This document shows positions 26,437 to 35,060 of a DNA stretch of 64,000 nt, piece after piece. Both the position numbers and the translations under genes were made by a program. Origin of the DNA: Chryseobacterium taeanense (GTDB lineage Bacteria; Bacteroidota; Bacteroidia; Flavobacteriales; Weeksellaceae); assembly GCF_900099685.1 (NCBI RefSeq), contig NZ_FNDW01000003.1, positions 62,001-126,000 of the forward strand. Reading direction: 5' to 3'. Within the stretch, counting starts at the first letter, position 1. Every line of letters begins with the position of its first letter. Under the pieces are notes generated by a model. It did no database searches and was not told the origin of the DNA. It saw only the letters and a list, made by a program, of their open reading frames with translations.

Positions 26437-28128
26437 ATGAAGAAACTGGTTTATACATCACTCTTTGTTCTCTTATTTTTAAGCTCAAAACTTACAGCCC
26501 AATATATTCCGCAAAATCTTTCTAAAGAAGATCTCAGAAAAGCAAATCACTGGGTAGACAAAACCTATAAACACCTTTCACAGGAAGAAAGACTGGGTCA
26601 GTTGTTTATTGTTGCATTATATACAAACAAAGGTGAAAATGAAATCAGTAACGTAAGAAATATTGTAGTCAATGATAAAATCGGCGGGCTGATTCTTATG
26701 CAGGATGATGCAGCAAGAGAGATCAGTCTTGTCAACGAATTTCAGCAAAAATCCAAAGTCCCTCTGATGATCGGAATGGATGCAGAATGGGGAGTATATC
26801 AAAGAATTGCTACATCTCATAAATTTCCGTGGGCTATGACGTTGGGAGCCATTCAGGACAAAAATCTCATTCATCAAATGTCTGCCAAAATTGCTGAAGA
26901 CTGCCACAGAATGGGGATCAATTGGGATTTTGCGCCTGTTGTGGATGTCAATACCAATCCGAACAATCCAATCATTGGCAACAGAAGTTTCGGATCTGAG
27001 GTTAATAATGTCATCAGTTCAGCTTTAGCCTATGCAAATGGTCTTCAGGATAACAATATTTTAGCTGCTATTAAACATTTTCCGGGACATGGCGATACCA
27101 GCACAGATTCGCATCTTGATCTTCCTGTAGTTTCCCACAATCTGGAAAGGTTGAATAGTATTGAGCTCGCACCTTTTAAAGCTTTAATGAATAAAGGTAT
27201 TGGCGGAGTAATGGTAGCGCATTTATATGTTCCGAGTCTGGAGTCCGGAAAGGGAATTCCCGCTTCGGTTTCCAAAAACATCATCACAGGTCTGCTGAAA
27301 GATCAATTAGGCTATAAGGGATTAATCATCACTGATGCACTAAACATGGGTGCAGTAGCCAACAAATACAAACCGGGCGAATTGGACGCTCTGGCTTTTA
27401 AAGCAGGAAACGATATCATGCTTTTTTCACAAGGGGTTGCTGAAGGAAAAAAACTCATCAAGAAAGCAATTGAAAATGGCGAAATTCCGCAGTCAAGAGT
27501 GGAAGAAAGCGTAAAGAAGATTCTCCTGACAAAATACTTCTTAGGCTTAGATAAATACACTCCCAGAAATCCTGACAATATCAATTCAGATTTAAATAAT
27601 GATTCACACAAAACATTGGTTCAACATTTATATGCTAATGCTTTAACCTTATTAAAAGATGAAAAGAACTTACTTCCATTGCGTGACAAACAGGTTTACT
27701 ATGTTCCTTTAGAAGAAGCTCCCTATCAAACCTTCGTTAATGAAATGGGATCTGACATCATGATTAAAAAAGCAAGTGAAATCAATACAATCCCTGCCAA
27801 TTCCACCGTGATTGTAGGATTTCATAAAGATAATTCAACAGCGTACAAGCCCTATAAAATTTCTGACTCATCAAAAAAGATTTTATCTGAACTTACTAAA
27901 AATCAGAATGTAATTCTTAGTGTTTTCGGAAGCGCTTATGCTTTGAAAGATATTGATATTTCAAAGGTTTCCACAGTGTTGGTTGCTTATGAGAATAACG
28001 ATGATTCTATGACGGCTACTGCCAAAGCTTTAAAAGGACAGACAAAAATATGGGGAAGGCTGCCTGTTTTGGTAAATGATAAATTAAAAGCCGGGATGGG
28101 GATTGATCTTAATTCTTCTACTAATTAA
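26437..28128 (+). CDS. Secreted glycoside hydrolase family 3 enzyme (NagZ-like)
   Basis: 563 residues. Signal peptide (about 1-21). GH3 N-terminal barrel with KHFPGHGDTSTDSH (about 212-225), carrying the Asp-His dyad typical of beta-N-acetylglucosaminidases, and the nucleophile Asp in IITDALNMG (near 298). A short C-terminal domain (about 385-560) follows, but no fused beta-lactamase domain as seen in longer Bacteroidota homologues. Probably removes GlcNAc from peptidoglycan fragments or glycans outside the cytoplasm. Confidence 0.9.
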   Translation: MKKLVYTSLFVLLFLSSKLTAQYIPQNLSKEDLRKANHWVDKTYKHLSQEERLGQLFIVALYTNKGENEISNVRNIVVNDKIGGLILMQDDAAREISLVNEFQQKSKVPLMIGMDAEWGVYQRIATSHKFPWAMTLGAIQDKNLIHQMSAKIAEDCHRMGINWDFAPVVDVNTNPNNPIIGNRSFGSEVNNVISSALAYANGLQDNNILAAIKHFPGHGDTSTDSHLDLPVVSHNLERLNSIELAPFKALMNKGIGGVMVAHLYVPSLESGKGIPASVSKNIITGLLKDQLGYKGLIITDALNMGAVANKYKPGELDALAFKAGNDIMLFSQGVAEGKKLIKKAIENGEIPQSRVEESVKKILLTKYFLGLDKYTPRNPDNINSDLNNDSHKTLVQHLYANALTLLKDEKNLLPLRDKQVYYVPLEEAPYQTFVNEMGSDIMIKKASEINTIPANSTVIVGFHKDNSTAYKPYKISDSSKKILSELTKNQNVILSVFGSAYALKDIDISKVSTVLVAYENNDDSMTATAKALKGQTKIWGRLPVLVNDKLKAGMGIDLNSSTN

Positions 28129-28137
28129 ACCTAAAAT

Positions 28138-28776
28138 ATGATTCGGTTATTTGTTTTTTTAATTGTCATTTTTTCATTGCATCTTCATGCACAAACATAT
28201 GATGCCACTTTATTTTATCTGGACGGAACAAAAAGATCCGGAAAAGCTGCAATAGTAAATAATGAAGAGCCTAAACTTTTATTTATCGAAAACGATTCAA
28301 AAAAGAAAGAAAAAATCAACGTAAAGTTGTTAGATAAGGTAGAATATATTAATCCTAAAAACAATCAGCCTGTAACTGCCGTACTAAAGGAATACACTTA
28401 CTATTTTTTATCGGAAAAACCTAAAACACAGTATTCTTGGATGAGCAAAATATACACCGATGAAAACTTGTCTATGTACACCGCTTACGCTTATGATGGA
28501 GGAATTATGCATGGAAATCATTATACATCAGTGCCATCTTCATTAGTGAATTACTTTCTTCAATATAAAGATGAAAAACCGCAATTAATTTATTTCAACA
28601 CAAATCTTCCGACAATAAATAAAAATAAGATTCTGAAAAGACATATCAGGAAATTCTTCAATGATAAATGCCCAGAACTTGTAAGCGATTTTGAGGCAGA
28701 AAAAATAGTAATTAAAAATAATAATCCCCAAATACTCATTGAGTATTATGATAAGAACTGCAGTACAAATAATTAA
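28138..28776 (+). CDS. Secreted protein of unknown function
   Basis: 212 residues with a signal peptide ending near LHAQ (about 19). No motif recognised. The middle is beta-rich (ATLFYLDGTKRSGKA, KLLFIEND) and the tail Lys/Asn-rich. It starts 9 bases after the GH3 gene and ends 18 bases before bshA, so it is probably co-transcribed with both. Confidence 0.75.
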   Translation: MIRLFVFLIVIFSLHLHAQTYDATLFYLDGTKRSGKAAIVNNEEPKLLFIENDSKKKEKINVKLLDKVEYINPKNNQPVTAVLKEYTYYFLSEKPKTQYSWMSKIYTDENLSMYTAYAYDGGIMHGNHYTSVPSSLVNYFLQYKDEKPQLIYFNTNLPTINKNKILKRHIRKFFNDKCPELVSDFEAEKIVIKNNNPQILIEYYDKNCSTNN

Positions 28777-28794
28777 AAAATACCAACAAAATAA

Positions 28795-29943
28795 ATGAAA
28801 ATAGGCATACTTTGCTATCCGACCTATGGCGGAAGCGGAATTGTAGCAACCGAACTGGGAATGTCTCTTGCCAATAAAGGCTACGAAGTTCATTTTATCA
28901 GCAATGCGCTGCCGGCAAGACTAGATATTACGAATCCTAATATTTTCTTTCACAGGGTAAATGTTCAGACGTATCCGCTTTTCCAGTATCAGCCTTATGA
29001 TATTGCGTTGAGCTCGATGATTTATCGTGTGGTAAATCTTTATAAACTGGATCTCCTTCATGCCCATTATGCTATCCCTTATGCGTACGCAGCTTTTACG
29101 GCAAAGCAGATGCTGAAAGAGGATGACAACGATATCCCATTGGTAACCACCCTTCACGGAACAGATATTACGCTTGTAGGACAGCACCCCAGCTATAAAC
29201 ATGCGGTAGAGTTTTCCATCAATCAATCCGATGCCATTACTTCGGTTTCCGAGAGTTTAAAGAGAGACACCCTTCAGTTCTTTAAAATCAAAAAGGAAAT
29301 CCAGGTGATTACCAACTTTATCGACAATTCTGAATTTGAGGAACGAAATGAATGCCAGCGAACACAGTTTGCCAACCCGGATGAAAAAATCCTTATTCAC
29401 GTTTCCAATTTACGGCCTGTAAAAAGAGTGAATGAAGTACTTCAGATTTTCAAAAATGTTCAGAATAAAGTAAAATCTAAATTAATCATCATCGGCGAAG
29501 GCCCGGATATGGAAAAGGTCAATGAGTTTTTAGAAGAAAATCCTGATCTTATTTCAAAGATCCGTTTGCTCGGAAAAGTAAACGATCTGTACCGAATTCT
29601 TCAGCTTTCTGACGTATTCTTATTACCCTCGGAACAGGAAAGTTTTGGGTTGGCCGCATTAGAAGCGATGGCTGCCAATACACCGGTCATAAGTTCCAAT
29701 GCGGGCGGAATTCCGGAGGTAAACATCCAGGGCGAAACCGGATTTTTGGCAGAAATCGGTAATGTGGAGGCCATGAGCAACTACACGATCAAGCTGCTGA
29801 GCAATGAAGAGCTTTTAACCAAAATGAAAAAAAACGCAAAAGAGCAGGCCATAAAATTCGATTTGAAAAACATTCTTCCCATCTATGAGGAAATGTACAG
29901 AACGACCATCGAAAATTTTAAAAGAGAGCTGACGAAAGCATAA
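28795..29943 (+). CDS. bshA: Bacillithiol synthesis glycosyltransferase BshA
   Basis: 382 residues, GT4-family GT-B fold. It joins GlcNAc (from UDP-GlcNAc) to L-malate, the first step of bacillithiol, a low-molecular-weight thiol used by Firmicutes and Bacteroidota. Typical features: CYPTYGGSGIVATELG at the N-terminus, HAHYAIPYA, TTLHGTDIT, and the C-terminal SEQESFGLAALEAMA with the catalytic Glu pair. bshB and bshC are not in the window. A terminator follows. Confidence 0.95.
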   Translation: MKIGILCYPTYGGSGIVATELGMSLANKGYEVHFISNALPARLDITNPNIFFHRVNVQTYPLFQYQPYDIALSSMIYRVVNLYKLDLLHAHYAIPYAYAAFTAKQMLKEDDNDIPLVTTLHGTDITLVGQHPSYKHAVEFSINQSDAITSVSESLKRDTLQFFKIKKEIQVITNFIDNSEFEERNECQRTQFANPDEKILIHVSNLRPVKRVNEVLQIFKNVQNKVKSKLIIIGEGPDMEKVNEFLEENPDLISKIRLLGKVNDLYRILQLSDVFLLPSEQESFGLAALEAMAANTPVISSNAGGIPEVNIQGETGFLAEIGNVEAMSNYTIKLLSNEELLTKMKKNAKEQAIKFDLKNILPIYEEMYRTTIENFKRELTKA

Positions 29944-29966
29944 GCGTTTAACAGAATTAAATACAG

Positions 29967-29993
29967 GCTGCATTTTTTGATGCAGCTTTTTTT
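29967..29993 (+). terminator. Intrinsic terminator after bshA
   Basis: GCTGCAT (29967-29973) pairs with ATGCAGC (29980-29986), followed by eight or more T. Confidence 0.9.
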
Positions 29994-30163
29994 ATCTTAT
30001 TCTTATTTGGCTAATTTTTTTAATACAAATCTAAAATTTCATTGAAATCATAAACGCATTTAATATTTTAAAGTAAATATTTTCATATTTCACTGATTAT
30101 TAAATATTTAAATCAAATTAAAAAGTTTTTTATTATTTTAGTTTCTATTAATTAAAATTATAA

Positions 30164-30646
30164 ATGATGAGTGCAAACAATCAAATCAGTGTAGAAATCC
30201 CACAGACCGTACTTAATGATGTAGCGCAAAAGCTACAGGACTGCAAAACATTATTGGCTCCATATTTACAGGGGCTAACGGTAGATCAACGAAAAAAACT
30301 TTTTAAAATGGGCGACAAAACCGTTGCTACCGTACAGAAAGTAAAAGACTACCTTGAAACCAATCCTGAATTTGCGCCTGCCTACATGGACAAAACAGAA
30401 TTTCTGAAAGATGAAGCCGTGGTTACCGGCCTTAGCCCATTAGGAAATTTAGCCACGCAACTGGCTTCAGACATCGACGATACGGTAACGCTTGCGGGAA
30501 GCGAAGCTTTAATTTCCGCCTTATTTTATTACGGAACCACCAAAGAAGCTGCCGATAAAGGAATTGCTACAGCCAAACCCATTTATGACGATCTCAGCCA
30601 AAGATTTGTAAGAAGGGGAAACAAGGCTGTTCCTAAAAAAGAATAA
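30164..30646 (+). CDS. Conserved-looking protein of unknown function, 160 residues
   Basis: No signal peptide or membrane segment. Mostly helical (LNDVAQKLQDCKTLL, KKLFKMGDKTVATVQKVKDYL), ending in a basic tail. I recall similar short proteins in Bacteroidota but no function. A very strong hairpin lies 20 bases after the stop, and the downstream repeat region is in the same reading frame, separated by two stop codons (30644-30646 and 30665-30667). Confidence 0.75.
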   Translation: MMSANNQISVEIPQTVLNDVAQKLQDCKTLLAPYLQGLTVDQRKKLFKMGDKTVATVQKVKDYLETNPEFAPAYMDKTEFLKDEAVVTGLSPLGNLATQLASDIDDTVTLAGSEALISALFYYGTTKEAADKGIATAKPIYDDLSQRFVRRGNKAVPKKE

Positions 30647-30665
30647 GTTATCTCCTCTTATCTGT

Positions 30666-30711
30666 AAAACGACTCTTTTATACTCGTCATTGAGTATAAA
30701 AGAGTCGTTTT
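30666..30711 (+). terminator. Perfect 20-bp stem hairpin
   Basis: Arms 30666-30685 and 30692-30711 are perfectly complementary over 20 bp with a 6-base loop. A short T-run follows. Likely terminates the 160-residue gene. It is longer than normal terminators, and its right arm starts the 21-bp repeat array. Confidence 0.75.
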
Positions 30712-30874
30712 TGACACTAAATCTGTCAACGTTGTCACAAAAAGACTCACCGACGAGGTAAAAAGACTCGACAACCACTCTAAAAGACTGGTTTTTGAGA
30801 TAAAAAGACTCAACCGCCAGTCTTTTTACCTCAACGGCGAGTGTTTCAATTTAAAAGAGCTCAAACAAAAATTA
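30698..30874 (+). repeat. 21-bp-period imperfect repeat array with heptad-leucine reading
   Basis: The core AAAAGACTC recurs in exact 21-bp register, with AAAAGA at 30698, 30740, 30761, 30782 and 30803 and a degenerate unit at 30719. Because 21 bp is seven codons, the plus frame gives KRL every seven residues, and leucine codons stand at 30746, 30767, 30788, 30809, 30830, 30851 and 30872. The frame is open from 30668 to a stop near 30954 but has no ATG, GTG or TTG start before the repeats. It may be a decayed coiled-coil gene or a non-coding array. Confidence 0.7.
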
Positions 30875-30875
30875 C

Positions 30876-30907
30876 TTGAAAAATTTCAGGATTTTATTTT
30901 AGATTTG
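30876..30907 (+). promoter_or_regulatory. Promoter of the JAMM-like lipoprotein gene
   Basis: TAGATTTG at 30900-30907 (TAnnTTTG) with TTG at 30876-30878, spacing 21. It lies at the tail of the repeat array and 65 bases before the ATG at 30972. Confidence 0.6.
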
Positions 30908-30971
30908 CAGTATCACATCAAAGTGATAAAAAATTTATATATTTAAACCTCAAAAAAACGTTACAATAACT

Positions 30972-32258
30972 ATGACGAAAAAAATTTCATCGCTGTCTTT
31001 CATGGCAGTGTTTCTTTTTCTTCTCAACTCCTGTGTACATGATGAGATCTATTCTGCCTCCGCTTCTGAAGAGTATCACTCTAAAAGTCTCTGGAAAGAG
31101 GATGAAATCTACATCAAAAATATTATTAAAATCTACGAAGAAAATGAAAATGAGATCCGTAAAGAGCATGGAGCAGCATTATGGGAATATGCAATGACGA
31201 TGGATAAGTTTGACGAAAGCTATCTTGTAGTTCCTGTACGCAGAAATGGCAGAATCGTGGAAGTTCTGGAAGTTCCCCGATTTGGAAGAAAAGTATATTT
31301 CAGGTATTCTGACGATGATGATAAAGTTGTCCTTTTTAATCAACTGATGACCGACAGACCCAAAAAAACTCTTCCGGCATCTTCTGTAAGTATGGCATCA
31401 AAAATAGTGTGCGTAGTGAAAACATTTTCTACGTGGTATCCGGACAATGAAAACAATCCTAGCGGAAGCGGACACTGGGAGACTTCATCCTACACCATTT
31501 GTACCGACCTTACCATCGATTCTTTTGAAAATCCGGATGATGGTGGTGGAAACGTAGGGTATGACTATCCACCTTTGGGCGGAGGATATGAAAATCCTAC
31601 AGATAGTATTGTGGTAAACCAGACACCTTGCGAAAAAACAGAGAACATGCTTAACAATACAAAATTTAAACAAAAAGTAACTGCTATAGATAAGCCTGAA
31701 GTATTTGATTATGACCACGAAATGGGCTTTGCATCTGCCTACCCAGTTAATACTACTGTTACGGATATACAGTATCAACCAATGGAAAACTCATTAGGCA
31801 CCCACAGTGTGAAATTACCTGATGGAAATCAATATTTTGGGTATATTCATTCTCACAATAATGAAAGTAATGGAGGAACTCCAATAAAAATATTTTCTCC
31901 ATCTGATCTTATCACTTTTTTGACAAATTGCGTAAGAAATGCTGATGAACACGGAAGCATAGGAGATGCTTATTGTATGGTGATTACATCCGAAGGAAAT
32001 TATATGCTTCAGTATAGTGGAACTGGTGATTATAGTATCGGTCCTAACCAAGTTAATAATTGGAAAAAATGGTACAAAGATAAATATGAAGAGTTGGTTA
32101 GAACTGATGAACTAACTCAACTCAATGTCGAGAAAACTTTTGCACAATTTTTAGCAGAAAGTGTAAATATAACCGGATTAGAAGTTTACCATGTAGAAAA
32201 AAGTTCGGGTAAAGCTTCTAAACTTAACACAAACGGCACAAAAACACCTTGTCCTTAA
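30972..32258 (+). CDS. Lipoprotein with a JAMM/MPN-like HxH...SxxD motif
   Basis: 428 residues. Lipobox LLNSC (Cys about 21) followed by VHDE, so an envelope and perhaps surface lipoprotein. The N-terminal half has an acidic/helical region, then a Gly/Pro/Asp-rich linker (about 185-215). The C-terminal domain contains GYIHSHN, a 12-residue loop, then FSPSDL; HxH-x(n)-SxxD is the zinc motif of JAMM/MPN metallopeptidases, with the loop longer than usual. An upstream Glu ligand is possible but not assigned. JAB domains are also found in polymorphic toxins and in deubiquitinase-like enzymes. Followed 17 bases later by small secreted genes that could be partners. Activity inferred, not proven. Confidence 0.65.
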   Translation: MTKKISSLSFMAVFLFLLNSCVHDEIYSASASEEYHSKSLWKEDEIYIKNIIKIYEENENEIRKEHGAALWEYAMTMDKFDESYLVVPVRRNGRIVEVLEVPRFGRKVYFRYSDDDDKVVLFNQLMTDRPKKTLPASSVSMASKIVCVVKTFSTWYPDNENNPSGSGHWETSSYTICTDLTIDSFENPDDGGGNVGYDYPPLGGGYENPTDSIVVNQTPCEKTENMLNNTKFKQKVTAIDKPEVFDYDHEMGFASAYPVNTTVTDIQYQPMENSLGTHSVKLPDGNQYFGYIHSHNNESNGGTPIKIFSPSDLITFLTNCVRNADEHGSIGDAYCMVITSEGNYMLQYSGTGDYSIGPNQVNNWKKWYKDKYEELVRTDELTQLNVEKTFAQFLAESVNITGLEVYHVEKSSGKASKLNTNGTKTPCP

Positions 32259-32275
32259 CTTTAAAATATTAAACA

Positions 32276-32830
32276 ATGAAAAACTTCTTTTTAATTATAA
32301 TATTATTTACCCTTACGATATCTTGCAGGGCACAAATTTATCCATTGAGAACATTTACACAAATACCTCAAAATGCTTATTTAAAAGACACTAACAATGA
32401 GTTGCAATATTATGTAGGGACTTGGAAAGGAACGTGGAATAGCAAAACTATTTTAATTACATTCAAAAAGATAACAAATCAATATAATAGTAATTTAAAA
32501 TATTATAAAGACTTATTAATTGGTAAATTTAAAGTTGAAGATTCTAATGGACAAATATTGTTTGATAATACATCTATTTCAGATAATGATGCTAAAATTA
32601 CGGGTTCAGGAATAAGAAAAGTTGATGATAAATATTCTTTAGGATATATTGACCCTGATATATGTAATATGATGGGAAGCATATTGATAAATTTCACAAA
32701 TCCGACAAAAACCCAAATGCTATTTACATTTTCCGATTGGACAGACATTATAACACCCGATTGTCCTTATTATAATGCAAGCCCATTTCCTGAACCACTT
32801 CCTAAAAGCATTATTCTAACAAAACAATAA
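32276..32830 (+). CDS. DUF6705-like secreted protein
   Basis: 184 residues. The N-terminal signal ends around TISCRAQ, so either a lipoprotein (Cys 17) or a cleaved secreted protein. The start of the mature part (YPLRTFTQIPQNAYLKDTN, then GTWKGTW) matches my memory of the DUF6705 family of flavobacteria, often present in several copies beside lipoprotein genes. Function unknown. Its stop overlaps the ATG of the truncated ORF at 32830 (TAATG), as in coupled operons. Confidence 0.75.
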   Translation: MKNFFLIIILFTLTISCRAQIYPLRTFTQIPQNAYLKDTNNELQYYVGTWKGTWNSKTILITFKKITNQYNSNLKYYKDLLIGKFKVEDSNGQILFDNTSISDNDAKITGSGIRKVDDKYSLGYIDPDICNMMGSILINFTNPTKTQMLFTFSDWTDIITPDCPYYNASPFPEPLPKSIILTKQ

Positions 32831-32913
32831 TGGTCAAAAAAGTTTTGATCATATTGTCGCTCGCATTGGGAAAAGTAATATTTTCTCAAATTGCTGAGCG
32901 AATTGAATTTTAA
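32830..32913 (+). pseudogene. 5' stub of a secreted-protein gene
   Basis: 27 codons starting at the TAATG junction: a basic start, a hydrophobic core (VLIILSLALGKVIFSQ) and a signal-peptidase-like site, then a stop after only seven more residues. It reads as a signal peptide without a body. A 41-bp palindrome resembling fused insertion-sequence ends starts 15 bases later, so the gene was probably cut by a mobile element that later decayed. Confidence 0.55.
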
Positions 32914-32928
32914 AAATTTCAACTCTAT

Positions 32929-32969
32929 TGAACTGCCCAAAAAAGTTAGACGCTTTTTGGGGCAGTTCA
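32929..32969. mobile_element. Palindromic remnant resembling joined IS inverted repeats
   Basis: Outward TGAACTGCCC...GGGGCAGTTCA ends; the arms 32928-32945 and 32953-32970 match at 17 of 18 positions, separated by 7 bases (TTAGACG). The TG...CA ends and the GTTAGAC interior resemble terminal repeats I associate with IS3-family elements in Chryseobacterium-type genomes (recollection). No transposase is present and no target duplication is evident. Alternatively a plain hairpin terminator, although no T-run follows. Confidence 0.5.
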
Positions 32970-32998
32970 ATTTACCAGTTTATTTAAAAAGACATACA

Positions 32999-33583
32999 AT
33001 GAAGAATTATATCCTTTTCCCCCTTTTTTATTTATCCATCAATTTATTTTCGCAGAATATCACTGAATATAAAATTTCTTTTTGCGGTAAACCTCAAACC
33101 TTACAACTTAACCAAAATAATAATGGTAAAATCACTGGATATCTTGAAACAAAATTATGGATAAAAAAAACTTTAAAAAGTAGGAGAAGCAAAGACCTTA
33201 CTTTTAAAAAGGAATTATCAAAGACTCAGGCTGAAAAATTATTTTATAAACTAAAAAATGGTGGAATAGATTCTTTATCTGGCTGTGAAAATGGAAATAA
33301 AAATGAAAAGACAGCTTTTCTGGATGCCGATTATTTGGTTATTGATATCAAAAATGATAAAACGGATCATAAAGAATTTCCTGAAGTTTATCCGCTTTCT
33401 CAGAATGGTGGGAAGGTTGAAGAAAACTGCGTAAGAAATAAAGCTCAAAAAATAGTCAATTTAATTGATGAAGAAATCCATTTAAAAAATCAATTTGCAG
33501 AGCTAATAAAAGGACAAAAAATCGGTGTATATTGCTACGGTTCCGGAAATAGTATCTTATGTATTAAAAAGAAAAAGCAATGA
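32999..33583 (+). CDS. Small secreted protein of unknown function
   Basis: 194 residues from the ATG at 32999; this start gives a signal peptide (YILFPLFYLSINLFSQ), while the longer frame from 32891 runs through the IS-like remnant. The body is Lys/Asn-rich with several Cys (SFCGKP, SGCENG, ENCVRN, GVYCYG, ILCIK). No family recognised. It probably became the next gene after loss of the truncated one before it. Confidence 0.7.
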   Translation: MKNYILFPLFYLSINLFSQNITEYKISFCGKPQTLQLNQNNNGKITGYLETKLWIKKTLKSRRSKDLTFKKELSKTQAEKLFYKLKNGGIDSLSGCENGNKNEKTAFLDADYLVIDIKNDKTDHKEFPEVYPLSQNGGKVEENCVRNKAQKIVNLIDEEIHLKNQFAELIKGQKIGVYCYGSGNSILCIKKKKQ

Positions 33584-33793
33584 TAGAATTCTGCATTTCA
33601 ATTTTTCATATTTGATCATAAAGAGGCTGAGGTGGTAGCCGGAAAAAGGTTATATAAATACCGTAAGATTATTATTCTCTGAATAAACCCTCACAAAAAT
33701 TCATTTTCTTAAATATATATAAATTTTGGGTAGTCTTTTTTGTTTTACAAATAACACAAATTCCCTAAATTAGCTCAACACAAAAAAACACTC
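33584..33793. other. Gap with a possible coding remnant
   Basis: Around 33612-33680 one plus frame reads FDHKEAEVVAGKRLYKYRK without a start and soon hits a stop. It may be the relic of another small gene. The remainder is A/T-rich and leads into the DUF2851 gene. Confidence 0.35.
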
Positions 33794-35059
33794 ATGACAG
33801 AAAAATTATTCCAATACCTTTGGAACTATAAGGTTTTTACGCATTTTGATTTCAAAGATATTGAAGGAAACTCTGTTGAAATTTTAGATTTTGGAAAATG
33901 GAATAGCAATTCCGGTCCGGATTTTTTAACAGCAAAAATAAAAATCAATAACATTATTTTAGCCGGTCATATAGAGCTGCATGTAAAAGCTTCTGACTGG
34001 ATTTTTCATAATCATTCTCACGATCCCAATTATCAGAATATGATCCTGCATGTTGTTTACCACAACGATATGGAAATAGATGAACTAAGGAATAAAAATG
34101 TTCCCACTCTTGAACTGAAAAACTACATCGATCAGAATATCCTTTGGAAGTACGAAAAACTGTTGAGCGGAAACCAGTTCATTGCCTGCGAGAATATCTT
34201 TAATCCTGATAAGATTCCGTTACATTTTCACGAAGAAAATATTCTTAAAAAACTTAATGAAAAATCTTTTGAACTGGAGAAAAGTCTCAATCAATTTAAA
34301 AATAATTTTGAAGCGGTCTTATTTCACAGTCTTGCCTACTCTTTTGGACTGAAAGTAAATGCTGATATTTTCAAACATCTGGCAGAAAGTATTGATTTTA
34401 CTATTATCCTTAAAATCCGCCAAAACAGAACACAGTTGGAAGCATTGTTATTCGGAGTTTCTGGATGGCTGGAAGATCCTAAAGATGAAACCATGAAAAT
34501 CTGGAAAAGGGAGTTTGAGTTTTTAAAAGCAAAATTCAATATCTCGGATTTAAAATTTCATCCGAAATTCTTAAGACTTCGACCGCCTAATTTCCCGACG
34601 ATTCGGCTGGCTCAGCTTGCCGATTTATATTATCGTCACCAAAATTTGTTTTCAAAGATTATTCATGTAAAATCGTCCGAAGAATTATTCGATTTATTTA
34701 AAAATATAAAAGCCTCTGAATATTGGGACAATCATTTCAATTTTGGAAAAATCTCTACTGTAGAGAATTCAAAATTTCTAAGCAGAGATTTTATCGAACT
34801 TATCATTTTAAATACCATTTTACCTTTAAAATATACTTATCATAAATACTATAACGAGGAAATTGCAGATGAAATACTTGTTTTTTACAAAAGCCTTCCT
34901 GCGGAAAAGAATTCTGTTATCGACAGCTGGAAAAAACTAAAAACGAAGATCCCGACTTCCTTGGAAAGCCAGAGTTTGCTTTATCACTTTAGGCATTCCT
35001 GTGTTGAGAAAAATTGCTTAAATTGCGGTATTGGATTTAACCTTTTAAAAGAATCTTAA
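33794..35059 (+). CDS. DUF2851 family protein
   Basis: 421 residues, cytoplasmic. The family signature at the N-terminus is visible: GNSVEILDFGKWNSNSGPDF and AGHIELHVKASDWIFHNHSHD (each described in part). The C-terminus carries CxxxxCLNCGIG, a possible metal site. Widespread in Bacteroidota, function unknown. It is followed by the PspC gene after one base. Confidence 0.88.
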   Translation: MTEKLFQYLWNYKVFTHFDFKDIEGNSVEILDFGKWNSNSGPDFLTAKIKINNIILAGHIELHVKASDWIFHNHSHDPNYQNMILHVVYHNDMEIDELRNKNVPTLELKNYIDQNILWKYEKLLSGNQFIACENIFNPDKIPLHFHEENILKKLNEKSFELEKSLNQFKNNFEAVLFHSLAYSFGLKVNADIFKHLAESIDFTIILKIRQNRTQLEALLFGVSGWLEDPKDETMKIWKREFEFLKAKFNISDLKFHPKFLRLRPPNFPTIRLAQLADLYYRHQNLFSKIIHVKSSEELFDLFKNIKASEYWDNHFNFGKISTVENSKFLSRDFIELIILNTILPLKYTYHKYYNEEIADEILVFYKSLPAEKNSVIDSWKKLKTKIPTSLESQSLLYHFRHSCVEKNCLNCGIGFNLLKES

Positions 35060-35060
35060 A

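Noticed and set aside
30521..30778. 85-codon antisense ORF over the hairpin and repeat
   Set aside because: It is open only because the hairpin and the 21-bp repeats have no stops in the complementary register; it overlaps the real 160-residue gene.
30698..30830. CRISPR-like array
   Set aside because: Units are 21 bp in total with imperfect cores of about 9-11 bp and no unique spacers of 30 bp or more; no cas genes nearby.
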